Below are positions 26,639-36,267 of a stretch of DNA of 64,000 bases, one piece after another. The notes below the pieces were generated by a model. That model was not told the origin of the DNA and did no database searches. It saw only the letters and a program-made list of their open reading frames with translations. Numbering within the stretch: position 1 is the stretch's first letter; each line of letters begins with the position of its first letter. Source of the stretch: Nostoc paludosum FACHB-159 (GTDB lineage Bacteria > Cyanobacteriota > Cyanobacteriia > Cyanobacteriales > Nostocaceae); the NCBI RefSeq assembly GCF_014698835.1, contig NZ_JACJTU010000010.1, forward strand, positions 1 through 64,000, in the 5' to 3' direction. Made by a program: the position numbers and the translations under genes.

Positions 26639-29600
26639 TCAATCTGCTTTAACTGGTAAACTAATCACAAATTCTGTTCCTTGTCCCGATACAGAATTGC
26701 AGTTCAAGTTGCCATTATGAGTTTCTTCCACAATTTGACGAGCGATCGCCAATCCCAATCCCGTTCCTCTACCAACAGCTTTTGTAGTAAATAAATGGTC
26801 AAAAATCTTTTGTTTTACTTCTTCGCTCATTCCTTTACCATTATCAGAAATGATAATTTTCAACCAGTGATTTTCTAGCAAAGTTGTAATTTTAATTAAA
26901 TTAGGATTTAGCTGAATTTCTTCAAAGCTGCGTCCATTATTTGATTCTTCTAAGGCATCAATAGCATTGGCTAAAATATTCATAAATACTTGATTTAATT
27001 GCCCTGGAAAACATTCAATTTGTGGTAAATTACCATATTCAGTTAATACTTCAATGGCAGGGCGTTGTGCGTTAGCCTTCAAACGATGTTTCAAAATTAA
27101 AATTGTGCTGTCAATACCTTGGTGGATATCAAATGAAACTTTGTAATCTCGATCTGCACGGGAGAAAGTGCGGAGACTGGTGCTAATATTTTTTAGCCTG
27201 TCGCACGCGATCGTCAGGGAATCAATTACTTTGGGTAAGTCTTCTAAGGTATAATCCAAGTCGATTTCTTCTGCATGGTTAAGAATTTCTTCAGTTTTGT
27301 TGGGTAGACTTTTTTGATAGAGTCTGAGATGTTGAACAAGATCGGCAATAGTAGGTTTAGTTTGTTTGAGACTGGCGGCAATAAAACCAAGAGGATTATT
27401 CATTTCGTGAGCGACACCAGCAACTAAATTACCCAAAGCAGACATCTTTTCACTTTGGATAATTTGTAATTGGGCGTTTTGCAAATTAGTGAGAGCTTGT
27501 TCTAAATCTTCTGATTTTTGCTGCAAAGCAAGTTCTGATTGTTTGCGATCGCTAATATCTCGCATCACAGCTACCGCACCGATTTTGTTACCCGCAGCAT
27601 CAACTATCGCTTGTCCGCTGGCTAACAAAATTCTTTTAGAGCCATGCTTCGGTGCAATTACCATTTCGGCATTTTCGACGATTTCCCCTTGCAAGGCGCG
27701 AAACAGAGGAATTTCCGTGGTTGATAGGGGTGTCTGCCCATCAGGTTGATAGAGATTGAAGTGTTCTCCCCATTGTTCTGCTGGTAACGATTCTAGTGGT
27801 GAGCCATGAAACTCACGAGTTGCTTTGTTAAATAGAGTCAATTTACCACTGGCATCACAAACAACAATCCCATCGCTAATATTGTGAATAATGGCATTCA
27901 AGAATTCTCGTTCTTTGGCTAGAGATGCTTCGGCCTGTTTGCGATCGCTAATATCAATTACTACTCCATCCCATACAATTGCACCATCGGCTTGTCGCTC
28001 TGGACGAGCAGCAGATTGAATCCATTTCACGGTTCCTGAAGGTAGGATAATCCGCCATTCTTGTTCAAAAGGTGTCAAAGTTTGAGCAGAGTAGATCGTT
28101 GCTTGTGTAATAGCTGGGTCATCGTCAGGATGATGCATAGCGTAAAGGCTATGTATCCCCGCCATCACCGATTCTGGCTCTAACCCATATAAGTCAAAAC
28201 AACCAGAACTAACGTAGGGCGTTGAAGTTGAACCATCCGCCTCCAAACGGAATTGATACACCATACCAGGAATATTATTTGCCAAATTTTGAAAACGGGT
28301 TTCGCTAGCCTGTAATTTTTCTAGAGATTGTGTCAATTGTTGGGCATAGTTCTGCGAATTTCCATAAAGTCGGGCATTTTCCAGGGAAATGGCAGCTTGA
28401 GCGCAAAGTAAGTTTAATAGTTCGACGCGATCGTTGGTAAAGGCTCCAGTCACTAAATTGTTTTCCAGGTACAATACACCAAGCAACTTACCCTGATGCA
28501 AAATCGGGCTACACAAAATACTCTTGGGCTGCTGTCGCTGAATATAGGGGTCATTAGTTAATTGTCCGTGTACTCTAGCATCAATAATTACCGTAGGTTG
28601 TAAGCTGCGTTTGACAGTATTAATCAGACTTACCGGCACATCCTCGCTGTCTTCAAAAAATTGTGGCTTCAGCAGCACTGGGCAAAAATCACTATAAGTG
28701 ACGGATTGCACCATCAACTGTTCTTCATGGGACAGCAGCAAGACACATTTCTCGGCTCCGGAATTTTCGATGAGAATATGCAGTAATGTGGAGAGTAGTT
28801 TTTCCAGTTCGATTTCCCCGGAAAGAATTTGGGAAGCTTTGAGAACGGCAGCTAAATCTAAAGCGACAGAGACGCTGCTGCTACTGGAAGTGGCAGAACT
28901 AATGGAGGTGACAGTTCCTAAGTTGAAGATAGTTTCAGAAGTGGAGAGGGGAGAACGGGTTTGCTGGAGGATAGGGGCGAGTAGTTGGGGATAGCGTTTT
29001 TCTAAGTCGGCGACTTTGGCTTTGGCGCCCCAACGAGCATAGCCATAGTAAGCTTCGGTCATGTATTCTTGGGCAATGCGCCCTTTACCCCAATCTAGGT
29101 AGAACTTAGCGGCTAGTTCGTTGGCAAGTGCTTGCTCTTGGGTGTAACCGTGTTCTTTAGCAAGAGAAATGGCGCGATCGTAATAATCCATTGCGTCGGC
29201 TTTGTTACCCAGAATACGATACTGTTCTGCTGCTACCAAATCAAATTTATGTTGGAAATTCATTGGCGCATCAGTCGCCCATTGTTTCATCTTTTCCTGA
29301 TTATTCGTGACTCGATTCAGGACGTTTATTTGTTGCGAATCTGCTAGGGATGGATAAATTGCCAAGTGCGCCAAAGAATCATAGAAGTAAGATACTGGTA
29401 CAACCAAAAGACCTGGCACTCCATCTAAATACTGTTCAGCTTGCAGTGCATTTTCCTGGGCTTGTAGATAGTTTCCAAAAAAGTAGCAAAGAATAAGTTT
29501 GTTGAAATAAAAGTGATGCAGCCCAGTTCTATCATGAGCATCTAGAAGCTTTGGTAAAGCTGTTTTTTCGTTGTAGACTTCACCTTGTAAAATGCATGGA

Positions 29601-32600
29601 TGTTCTGAGTAATTTAGCAAGTTCATCACTGATTGTTGAAATATTTGATGAAAGCTTAAAGCATTTTCTTGCTTGAGTCGGAATAGGATATCACTAATAG
29701 TTGCCATTTCTTGGGCAACTATTGTCAATTCTTGTCCCATCAGATACGTATGCTGGTATTTATGTATGGCAGCATGGGTAGCAAATATAAAATTGCCACC
29801 TTCTAGACCACTTTGGAAGGCATCCGAAAGAACTGGTAACGTTTCTTTGACATGAACTTTGCCATGAGCTATACAAACTCCCACCACAAAGAATGTAGAA
29901 CTTTTGATGTCTGGAAAGTTGAATTTTTCTGCTAAATTTAAGGCTAATTTTCCAACTTGATAAGCTGATTTAATATTTTGAAATACTGCATTTAAAAGGA
30001 TACCGTAACAAGCGTAACCATAACTTGAGAAAGGTGAATTACCATAGTCGATTGATAGGTTCATCAATTCACATATCACCAATGGAAATAGTATCGGTGC
30101 AGCTTGATAAGTAGCAGGGCCAATAGTGGCTAAGATCCTTGCAGCACATAGATGCTCGATATCTGTCATCAATGGTAAGTTAATCAATTCTTCGATATTC
30201 TTTCTGTGCAAATTGCTTGCAACTTGAGTGAGTGCTTGTTGAATATCTGAAGGTTCCGGTGATTCTGGTATGGTTACTCCCACAAGTTGTAAAGCTTCTA
30301 ATCCAATTTTGACTGCTTCTAGCTTTTTGACTTGTGCCATAGAAGCTTGGATTTTAACAGCATAAACTTTCATTTTGTCAACAGAAGTCTTTGCCTGTTG
30401 CATAACAATATCTGCCCATTGCTCCATCTGCCCAAAATCACCACTTAGGTATGCGGTTTCTGCTGCTAGTTCGTGCAGCGCCAGGGTGAGGTCGTAGTGT
30501 GTTTGCCAGCAATACTCATCTGGAGATGGAGAAAAATTTAGTAAAGCAATACCTGTAGTTGAGTACTGATAAGCAGCTGCATAAGCTGTGGCAGATTTAG
30601 CTTTTTGTGCTGCTTGTAAATTGAGTTCAGCGATTTTTATTTGTGGCGTTCGCTCAATAATCAAAGATTTACCAATGTTGAGTTGATTGACAATCTCAAA
30701 CAAATTTTCATCTATTTCTATGGCTTTTGTATTGTTAAGCAGCAGTTGTCCAATTTTCAGGTGCGTTGCTGGTTTTTGCTCCTCTGGAATCAGAGAATAC
30801 GCCGCTTGTTGGACGCGATCGTGCAAAAATTTATAAACAGTCTTTTGTCCGCTATTATTTGTTTGTAAATTATCAATGGCTAATGACGAATCTTGATAAA
30901 ATTTGTAAACTTCATTGGTGGGAATCACAAGTCCTTCTTGTAATGCTTTCCACAAATCCGTAGCGGTTTCTGTCTGAGACTTTTGATAAACGATCGCCAA
31001 TGTAGTTAAATCAAATTGATTCCCAATACAGGCTGCTAATTTGAGAACTTCCTGAGTGTTGGGCGACAACTTTAAAAGTTGAATTGCCATAAACTCAACA
31101 ACATCATCGGTGAGAGCGAGCGATCGCACTTTTGCCACATCACACTGCCACCCCCCTTGTCTTCCTCCCTTAGTAAGGGGAGCCAGTGCGTTGCTGGGGT
31201 CTCCCCCGTTGTAGCAACTGGCGTGGGACTGAGGGGGGTCAAAGCTAATTAGCCCCTCCTCATGTAATGCCTTGAGAAACTGAGTTGTAAAAAACGGATT
31301 GCCTTTGGCTTTTTGATAAACTAGTTCAGTCAACGGCAGGGCAACTTCTGTCGAGCAACTCAATGTGTCTGCAATCAAACTATTGACATCAGCCTGATTT
31401 AATGGCTTCAGCGTTAGAGTGTTTACTGCGGCCACCTTCTCAATTTCTTTAAGCGTCAGCATTAAGGGATGAGCTGCAAATACTTCGTTATCGCGGTATG
31501 CACCAATAATGAATAAATAGCCGTTCAAAGTTTCATCCATCAACAGCTTCAGCAAATTCAGGGATGCTAAATCTGCCCATTGCAAATCGTCTAGGAACAC
31601 TACCAACGGATGCTCCCTTGTAGCAAACACCTGAATAAACTTGACAAACAGCAGATTGAAGCGGTTTTGTGCGGCACTACCTGATAGTTCTGGCGCAGGC
31701 GGTTGTTTGCCAATAATCTGTTCTAATTCCGGAATCACATCAATTATTACCTGCCCATTCTCACCCAAAGCAGACAGAATTTTATTTCGCCACTGTTGGA
31801 GTTGACTGTCGCTTTCACTGAGTAATTGTGTCATCAAATCGCGGCAAGCTCGGACAAAAGCAGACAGGGGAATGTTGCGGTTGAATTGGTCATACTTACC
31901 TTTGATGAAATAACCACTCCAGCGGACAATCGGCTTATGTACTTCATTCACCACCGCAGTTTTACCAATACCGGAGAAACCAGCCACCAACATCAACTCG
32001 ACTGCTCCATTGGCAACTCGGCCAAATGCTTCTACCAAACTTTGGACTTCTTGCTCTCGTCCGTAGAGTTTTTCTCTTATGAGAAAGCGATCGCTAATAT
32101 CGTGCTGTGCTAAATCAAACCAGGTATGTTTGCCTGTTGCTTGCCATTCCTGGCAACATCTCTCTAAATCATATTTCAGTCCCAATGCACTCTGATAGCG
32201 GTCTTCAGCGTTCTTTGCCATCAGCTTACTAAGAATCTCTCCCAGCATTAAAGGCATTTCCGGGTTGAGGTCACAGATGGAATTGGGCTGTTTAGCGATA
32301 TGGGAATGCACTAATTCCATTGGCTCGTCGGATGTAAAAGGCAGTTGTCCGCTCAGTAACTCAAAAAATGTCACACCTAATGAATAAAAGTCGCTGCGGT
32401 AGTCAATACCTCGATTCATCCGCCCAGTTTGCTCTGGCGATAGATACGCTAGCGTCCCTTCGAGTCCATTGATACTCTGAATTTCCTGGGTTTCCCTTGG
32501 TAAGAGCGAGGCAATACTGAAGTCAATCAGTTTGACTTGTTTGGTATCAGGGTGAATTAGGATATTGGCTGGTTTAATGTCCTTGTGAATGACGCGCTGT

Positions 32601-33004
32601 TGGTGCAACTGGTGTAAAGTATCTAGCAGTTGCAAGGCAATGGGTAAGAATTCTTGTAATGTTAGTGGTTTTGAGCAAGTAAATTGGCGTAGAGAAACAC
32701 CACCAAAGTCCTCCATTACCAGGGCATAGCCATTGTGATAGTGTTCGAGGCTGTAGGGTTTGATGATGCCAGGAATATCTAAATTTTTGGCGATCGCATA
32801 TTGGTTGCGAAACTGTACTAATTCGCTAAAAGTCGGGTATTCTCGTTTTAAGAGCTTGATGACAACTGGCTGGCGATGCCTGCGGCCAGCTGCCCCTACG
32901 CATTCTCGTATTGCCCGATATACTTGAGTGCGAGAACCTGAATAAAGTTGTTCCACAATCTCGTAGCTAGCGATATTTATAGTTTCAACAACTTTTGCGC
33001 TCAT
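26639..33004 (-). CDS. Giant Ser/Thr kinase - AAA ATPase - GAF - PAS - histidine kinase hybrid
   Basis: A 2121-residue signalling protein of the HstK-like type found in filamentous cyanobacteria. An N-terminal Ser/Thr kinase (about 14-275) has the catalytic loop HKDIKPANIL and DFSIA in place of DFG. An AAA/ORC-like ATPase has Walker A GFSGIGKT (about 343-350) and FLDDLQWAD as Walker B. A long TPR-like helical region runs to about 1360. Then come a GAF domain (about 1378-1540), two PAS domains (about 1570-1830), a HisKA phosphoacceptor in GVAHEMNNP (about 1865), and a HATPase with NILANAIDALEE, DNGKGM and GRGTGLGLA. It is expected to integrate several signals; input and output are unknown. Two stretches (residues about 35-46 and 590-618) look like in-frame repeat insertions. 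The stop codon abuts a decayed kinase remnant. Confidence 0.9.
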   Translation of the reverse strand: MSAKVVETINIASYEIVEQLYSGSRTQVYRAIRECVGAAGRRHRQPVVIKLLKREYPTFSELVQFRNQYAIAKNLDIPGIIKPYSLEHYHNGYALVMEDFGGVSLRQFTCSKPLTLQEFLPIALQLLDTLHQLHQQRVIHKDIKPANILIHPDTKQVKLIDFSIASLLPRETQEIQSINGLEGTLAYLSPEQTGRMNRGIDYRSDFYSLGVTFFELLSGQLPFTSDEPMELVHSHIAKQPNSICDLNPEMPLMLGEILSKLMAKNAEDRYQSALGLKYDLERCCQEWQATGKHTWFDLAQHDISDRFLIREKLYGREQEVQSLVEAFGRVANGAVELMLVAGFSGIGKTAVVNEVHKPIVRWSGYFIKGKYDQFNRNIPLSAFVRACRDLMTQLLSESDSQLQQWRNKILSALGENGQVIIDVIPELEQIIGKQPPAPELSGSAAQNRFNLLFVKFIQVFATREHPLVVFLDDLQWADLASLNLLKLLMDETLNGYLFIIGAYRDNEVFAAHPLMLTLKEIEKVAAVNTLTLKPLNQADVNSLIADTLSCSTEVALPLTELVYQKAKGNPFFTTQFLKALHEEGLISFDPPQSHASCYNGGDPSNALAPLTKGGRQGGWQCDVAKVRSLALTDDVVEFMAIQLLKLSPNTQEVLKLAACIGNQFDLTTLAIVYQKSQTETATDLWKALQEGLVIPTNEVYKFYQDSSLAIDNLQTNNSGQKTVYKFLHDRVQQAAYSLIPEEQKPATHLKIGQLLLNNTKAIEIDENLFEIVNQLNIGKSLIIERTPQIKIAELNLQAAQKAKSATAYAAAYQYSTTGIALLNFSPSPDEYCWQTHYDLTLALHELAAETAYLSGDFGQMEQWADIVMQQAKTSVDKMKVYAVKIQASMAQVKKLEAVKIGLEALQLVGVTIPESPEPSDIQQALTQVASNLHRKNIEELINLPLMTDIEHLCAARILATIGPATYQAAPILFPLVICELMNLSIDYGNSPFSSYGYACYGILLNAVFQNIKSAYQVGKLALNLAEKFNFPDIKSSTFFVVGVCIAHGKVHVKETLPVLSDAFQSGLEGGNFIFATHAAIHKYQHTYLMGQELTIVAQEMATISDILFRLKQENALSFHQIFQQSVMNLLNYSEHPCILQGEVYNEKTALPKLLDAHDRTGLHHFYFNKLILCYFFGNYLQAQENALQAEQYLDGVPGLLVVPVSYFYDSLAHLAIYPSLADSQQINVLNRVTNNQEKMKQWATDAPMNFQHKFDLVAAEQYRILGNKADAMDYYDRAISLAKEHGYTQEQALANELAAKFYLDWGKGRIAQEYMTEAYYGYARWGAKAKVADLEKRYPQLLAPILQQTRSPLSTSETIFNLGTVTSISSATSSSSSVSVALDLAAVLKASQILSGEIELEKLLSTLLHILIENSGAEKCVLLLSHEEQLMVQSVTYSDFCPVLLKPQFFEDSEDVPVSLINTVKRSLQPTVIIDARVHGQLTNDPYIQRQQPKSILCSPILHQGKLLGVLYLENNLVTGAFTNDRVELLNLLCAQAAISLENARLYGNSQNYAQQLTQSLEKLQASETRFQNLANNIPGMVYQFRLEADGSTSTPYVSSGCFDLYGLEPESVMAGIHSLYAMHHPDDDPAITQATIYSAQTLTPFEQEWRIILPSGTVKWIQSAARPERQADGAIVWDGVVIDISDRKQAEASLAKEREFLNAIIHNISDGIVVCDASGKLTLFNKATREFHGSPLESLPAEQWGEHFNLYQPDGQTPLSTTEIPLFRALQGEIVENAEMVIAPKHGSKRILLASGQAIVDAAGNKIGAVAVMRDISDRKQSELALQQKSEDLEQALTNLQNAQLQIIQSEKMSALGNLVAGVAHEMNNPLGFIAASLKQTKPTIADLVQHLRLYQKSLPNKTEEILNHAEEIDLDYTLEDLPKVIDSLTIACDRLKNISTSLRTFSRADRDYKVSFDIHQGIDSTILILKHRLKANAQRPAIEVLTEYGNLPQIECFPGQLNQVFMNILANAIDALEESNNGRSFEEIQLNPNLIKITTLLENHWLKIIISDNGKGMSEEVKQKIFDHLFTTKAVGRGTGLGLAIARQIVEETHNGNLNCNSVSGQGTEFVISLPVKAD
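31151..31237. repeat. In-frame 87-bp repeat insertion inside the giant kinase gene
   Basis: CCCCCCTTGTCTTCCTCCCT at one end and GACTGAGGGGGGT at the other give inverted C6/G6 ends, with CTTAGTAAGGGG inside. The style matches dispersed repeats of cyanobacterial spacers, not coding sequence. The encoded residues (PPQSHASCYNGGDPSNALAP, then LTKGGRQGG) are Gly/Pro-rich and interrupt a helical region between EGLISFD and WQCDVAKV. Its length is a multiple of three and contains no stop in this frame. Confidence 0.65.
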
Positions 33005-33082
33005 AAATTTTTACTAGAATTCCTTGTCTCAGGCTTAGAATTCCCTAGACAGCATCCTGGTTAACAGATATGGGAAAATTTG

Positions 33083-33195
33083 CATGGGGCATTAGGAAGG
33101 GGGAAAGGGAAAGGGGTAAGGGGGAAAGGTTAAATTTATCCCTTTACCCTTTACCCTTTAACCTTTTCCCCTACCTCCCCATTTCCCTCATCTTC
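33083..33195. repeat. Inverted short-repeat array (GGGAAAGG / CCCTTTAC)
   Basis: A purine array, GGGGGAAAGGGAAAGGGGTAAG..., ends near 33132. A pyrimidine array, CCCTTTACCCTTTACCCTTT..., begins near 33140 and is nearly complementary. On one strand the two could pair as a stem of about 40 bases with a tiny A/T loop. It sits in the spacer between the MBL-fold gene and the giant kinase gene, both on the minus strand, upstream of the kinase start. Confidence 0.75.
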
Positions 33196-33215
33196 CAATA
33201 CCTCAGTTACTATTT

Positions 33216-33935
33216 TTAAGACAGCAAAGCTTGTAAATCAAGAGAGGCGAGGTGTTGGTAAGCTCCATCTATGGCACGCTTGCCTCTCAAGAAACCTGTA
33301 TTAGCTCCGGGGCAAATGTACTGAAGAGTTTCTGGTGTAAAACGTTCTAGTAACAACCGAAGACTCTTAATTTGTCGCGGCCAGTGAAAAGTTTTTGCTG
33401 TCCGTAATGGTACTAGTTTACCTTGCTGGTTGGGGAGTAAATGGCGACCGGAAAACAGGATACCTCCAAGTTGACTGTAGTATAGACAAGATGAACCGGG
33501 AGAATGACCTGGTGTCCAAATCACTTGTGTTTCTGCATCAATAGTAAATTCTTGGCTAAAACTAGTTAAGGTTAAGCCTGGTAATAAATAAGCTTCTTGT
33601 TCTTGAATTAGGACTTTGCAGTCAAAAATTTGCTGAAATTCAGCGGTCTTGCCAATAGCGCCTCGATGGGTCAGAAATAACCAACTTACGCCCCCATGCC
33701 CTGCTAAAAAATCTTGATTTGTTTGGTCTAGGCTAGGGCAGTCTATGAGGATATTGCTTTCATTTCTTACAATAAAATAAGAGGTTCCCCCTAATGTGTC
33801 CCGATTGGGTGGGAAAGCAAAAATGCTCTCTTGTGCGAAGTTGATTTTTAGAGAATCTTCGCTAGAAGTTGCGTTCGGGAACACAGCCCGTGGTGGGTTG
33901 GTTGTGCGACTCGGCTGTTGAGGTGAAGGGGACAT
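33216..33935 (-). CDS. Metallo-beta-lactamase-fold protein with degenerate active site
   Basis: A 239-residue protein with the MBL fold order: strand FIVRNESNILIDCPSL, LFLTHRGAIGK, VIWTPGHSPGSSCLYY, GGILFSGRHLLP, and YICPGANTG. In active members the second segment reads THxHxDH, the fourth GD, and the last PGH. Here only the first His of the THRGAIG segment and the His of TPGHSPG remain, so most metal ligands are missing. It is probably non-hydrolytic, perhaps a binding or structural protein. The N-terminal 25 residues are Pro/Ser-rich. It stands alone on its strand, divergent from the site-2 protease gene. Confidence 0.8.
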   Translation of the reverse strand: MSPSPQQPSRTTNPPRAVFPNATSSEDSLKINFAQESIFAFPPNRDTLGGTSYFIVRNESNILIDCPSLDQTNQDFLAGHGGVSWLFLTHRGAIGKTAEFQQIFDCKVLIQEQEAYLLPGLTLTSFSQEFTIDAETQVIWTPGHSPGSSCLYYSQLGGILFSGRHLLPNQQGKLVPLRTAKTFHWPRQIKSLRLLLERFTPETLQYICPGANTGFLRGKRAIDGAYQHLASLDLQALLS

Positions 33936-34129
33936 AATGTAAAGAACCGAAACTGAGGAGTTGTGGATAATCTGGTTAGAGTGTAAAAATTCTCAAAGAT
34001 TGAAACTTAAGCGTTAACTAGCAATGTTAACGGTTGGTTAAAAAATTAGGGTTTGAGGTCTACCTTGTAGTTAAGGCGATGGTGCTAAAGCTACTGGTGA
34101 GGCGTTTTGTCAAAATTACTGAAAATAAT

Positions 34130-35653
34130 ATGGAATTTTGGTTTTTGTTTCTCCTCCTACTGGGGCTAGCTACTTATCTAATGGTGCAGCACAGCGTCGC
34201 TCAGATCACCCGGACGCCAGTATGGTTGTTGTGGTTGGTTTTAATGACACCAGCATTGCTGTTGATTGGATGGATGCTGATGTATGGGGCGAAACAACCT
34301 CCGCCAGTAGGGTTGTTTATGTGGTCTTTATTTATCTGTATACTGTTTTACTGGATATTGTTTCAATGGGGGCGTCGAGTACCACCAGATACACAGACCG
34401 ACCAAGCCCAAGCCCAAGCCTCAGAATCACAGCCAATTACACAGCCTACCGCAGAAACAACAGTGCGTCCAATTGAACCAAGAGAAGAAACTCAACTACG
34501 AAATTGTTTTCCTTGGTCTGTATATTACGTCCAAAATATTGAGTATCGGCCACAAGCGGTTATTTGTCGCGGTCAGTTGCGAACTAAAGCTAGCAATGCT
34601 TACCAACAGATTAAGGCTAATATTGAAGCACAATTTGGCGATCGCTTTCTCCTAATCTTTCAAGAAGGTTTCAATGGCAAACCTTTCTTTGTACTGGTTC
34701 CTAACACTCAAGCTACTAAACAGACAGATACACCACAACGCGACCAACAACATTTAACTCGACCAGGATTAGCGCTTTTACTGCTTTTCGCCACTTTGTT
34801 AACTACTACTTTGGTTGGAGTGGAAATTGCTGGCGTTTCTCTCCCACAAACATCGGAAATAGGATCTTTTCTGAAAAATCTATTTAGCCCTGATGTTCTC
34901 CTCCAAGGTTTGCCCTATGCTTTAGGACTAATGGCAATTTTGGGCACTCATGAACTCGGACACTATTTAACAGCTAGATTCTACAATATTCGCTCGACGT
35001 TGCCTTACTTTATTCCCGTGCCTTTTTTCTTGGGAACCTTTGGTGCATTTATTCAAATGCGTAGTCCGATTCCTAACCGCAAAGCTTTATTTGATATTAG
35101 TATTGCTGGCCCCCTTGCGGGCTTTGTGGTCACGTTACCGATTTTAATTTGGGGATTGGCTCATTCTGATGTGGTTGCTCTGACTGAAAAAACCCGACTT
35201 TTAAATCCCGATGCCCTCAATCCCAAGTATTCTATTTTATTAGCGCTACTCTCAAAGTTAGCTTTGGGAAGTCAATTAACAGCAAAATCGGCTCTTGATT
35301 TACATCCACTGGCAGTAGCCGGTTTCTTAGGATTAGTTGTCACCGCTTTAAATTTAATGCCTGTGGGACAATTAGATGGAGGTCACATTGTCCATGCAAT
35401 GTTTGGACAAAGAACGGCAATTGTAATTGGTCAAATTGCTCGCGTTTTGTTACTATTACTTTCTTTAGTTCGAGAAGAATTTTTGTTGTGGGCAATTATC
35501 CTATTATTTATGCCATTGGTTGATGAACCTGCGCTGAATGATGTCACTGAATTGGATAATAAACGTGACATTTGGGGATTATTTTCAATGGCTTTGTTGA
35601 TTGTTATTGTTTTACCATTGCCGCAGGCGATCGCCAACCTTTTGCAAATTTAA
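34130..35653 (+). CDS. Site-2 protease family zinc metalloprotease
   Basis: Intramembrane or membrane-bound M50 metalloprotease. The 507 residues from the ATG at 34130 (MEFWFLFLLLLGLATYL) include an N-terminal membrane segment pair and a Gln/Thr-rich linker (about 80-120). A soluble domain follows, then a multi-helix protease core with HELGH (274-278), GTFGAFIQMRSPIPNRKALFDI, and the third zinc-ligand region NLMPVGQLDGGH. The architecture matches the cyanobacterial and plastid EGY-like proteases. Substrates are unknown. The open frame extends to 34034, but family members start at the chosen methionine. Confidence 0.9.
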   Translation: MEFWFLFLLLLGLATYLMVQHSVAQITRTPVWLLWLVLMTPALLLIGWMLMYGAKQPPPVGLFMWSLFICILFYWILFQWGRRVPPDTQTDQAQAQASESQPITQPTAETTVRPIEPREETQLRNCFPWSVYYVQNIEYRPQAVICRGQLRTKASNAYQQIKANIEAQFGDRFLLIFQEGFNGKPFFVLVPNTQATKQTDTPQRDQQHLTRPGLALLLLFATLLTTTLVGVEIAGVSLPQTSEIGSFLKNLFSPDVLLQGLPYALGLMAILGTHELGHYLTARFYNIRSTLPYFIPVPFFLGTFGAFIQMRSPIPNRKALFDISIAGPLAGFVVTLPILIWGLAHSDVVALTEKTRLLNPDALNPKYSILLALLSKLALGSQLTAKSALDLHPLAVAGFLGLVVTALNLMPVGQLDGGHIVHAMFGQRTAIVIGQIARVLLLLLSLVREEFLLWAIILLFMPLVDEPALNDVTELDNKRDIWGLFSMALLIVIVLPLPQAIANLLQI

Positions 35654-35676
35654 ATAACAGACCCTTCAAACACAAA

Positions 35677-35897
35677 TTAACGACTGCCAGAAATCGGAAT
35701 GTTAATGCGATTGCCAATGTTTAAACGAGCTATGAGCGCAGTCCAACCAGTTTGTGACTTGCTCCCAAGCCCCGACCAGTATCGCCGTCAAAATACTCGT
35801 GAAACAAATTGAGATGCTGCCAATGGGGGTCTGTAGCGAAACGCAGCTCGTCCCCATGCCACGGACAAACACCAGATTCATCGGGGCAAAAAAGGCT
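35677..35897 (-). pseudogene. C-terminal remnant of a GH63/MGH1-like glucosidase
   Basis: Reading the minus strand gives CPWHGDELRFATDPHW, then HEYFDGDTGRGLGASH, and in the next frame QTGWTALIARL to a stop at 35677. This is the characteristic end (EYFHGD-x-GxGxGASHQTGWT) of the large cyanobacterial glycosidase family related to GH63. One base is missing between the codons for H and Q, which breaks the frame and creates an early stop. Everything upstream (over 90 percent of such a gene) is gone, replaced by the MITE-like element that begins four bases away. No function is expected. Confidence 0.65.
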
Positions 35898-35901
35898 ATT
35901 G

Positions 35902-36084
35902 ATACCAATTCTCTATAAACTTGCACTAAATAATTTAATCTCTCTTCTTGCTCTTTACTTGGCGTACTTCTCTACGAGACGCTTCTCTACGAGAGGCTTC
36001 GCCAACGCGAAGGCGGTAGCCTGCGGCAAGCTGCTGCGCGTCTACGTTTTAAAAATAAAGTGCATCTTCACGGAGAATTGGTAT
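35902..36084. mobile_element. MITE-like element with ATACCAATTCTC terminal inverted repeats
   Basis: ATACCAATTCTC at 35902-35913 is matched by its exact complement at 36073-36084. The 183-bp interval has no coding capacity. Its right half is GC-rich with repeated CTTCTCTACGAGA words and inverted segments (GCGAAGGCGGTAGCCTGCGG, GCTGCGCGTCTACG). Terminal inverted repeats, small size and location at the break point of a pseudogene fit a non-autonomous insertion element. No clear target duplication is visible. Confidence 0.55.
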
Positions 36085-36267
36085 TAGGCTTGTTGCTATG
36101 GTTTTGAATATTCTACGAAACGATAAAATTTGTTCTTCAAAAACTTGAGCCTATTTTATTAGCCAAGATTTTCCATAAACTCACAGGTTTGGCTCTAATT
36201 CATCACCTTGAAGGCAAAATTAAACCTTCGTGATTAGTGAAGGTTTTGCCGAGGAAAAATATTTAAT

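Noticed and set aside
35702..35926. 74-codon minus-strand frame between the site-2 protease and CpcS genes
   Set aside because: It is the wrong frame over the glycosidase remnant; the conserved motifs are in the other two frames.
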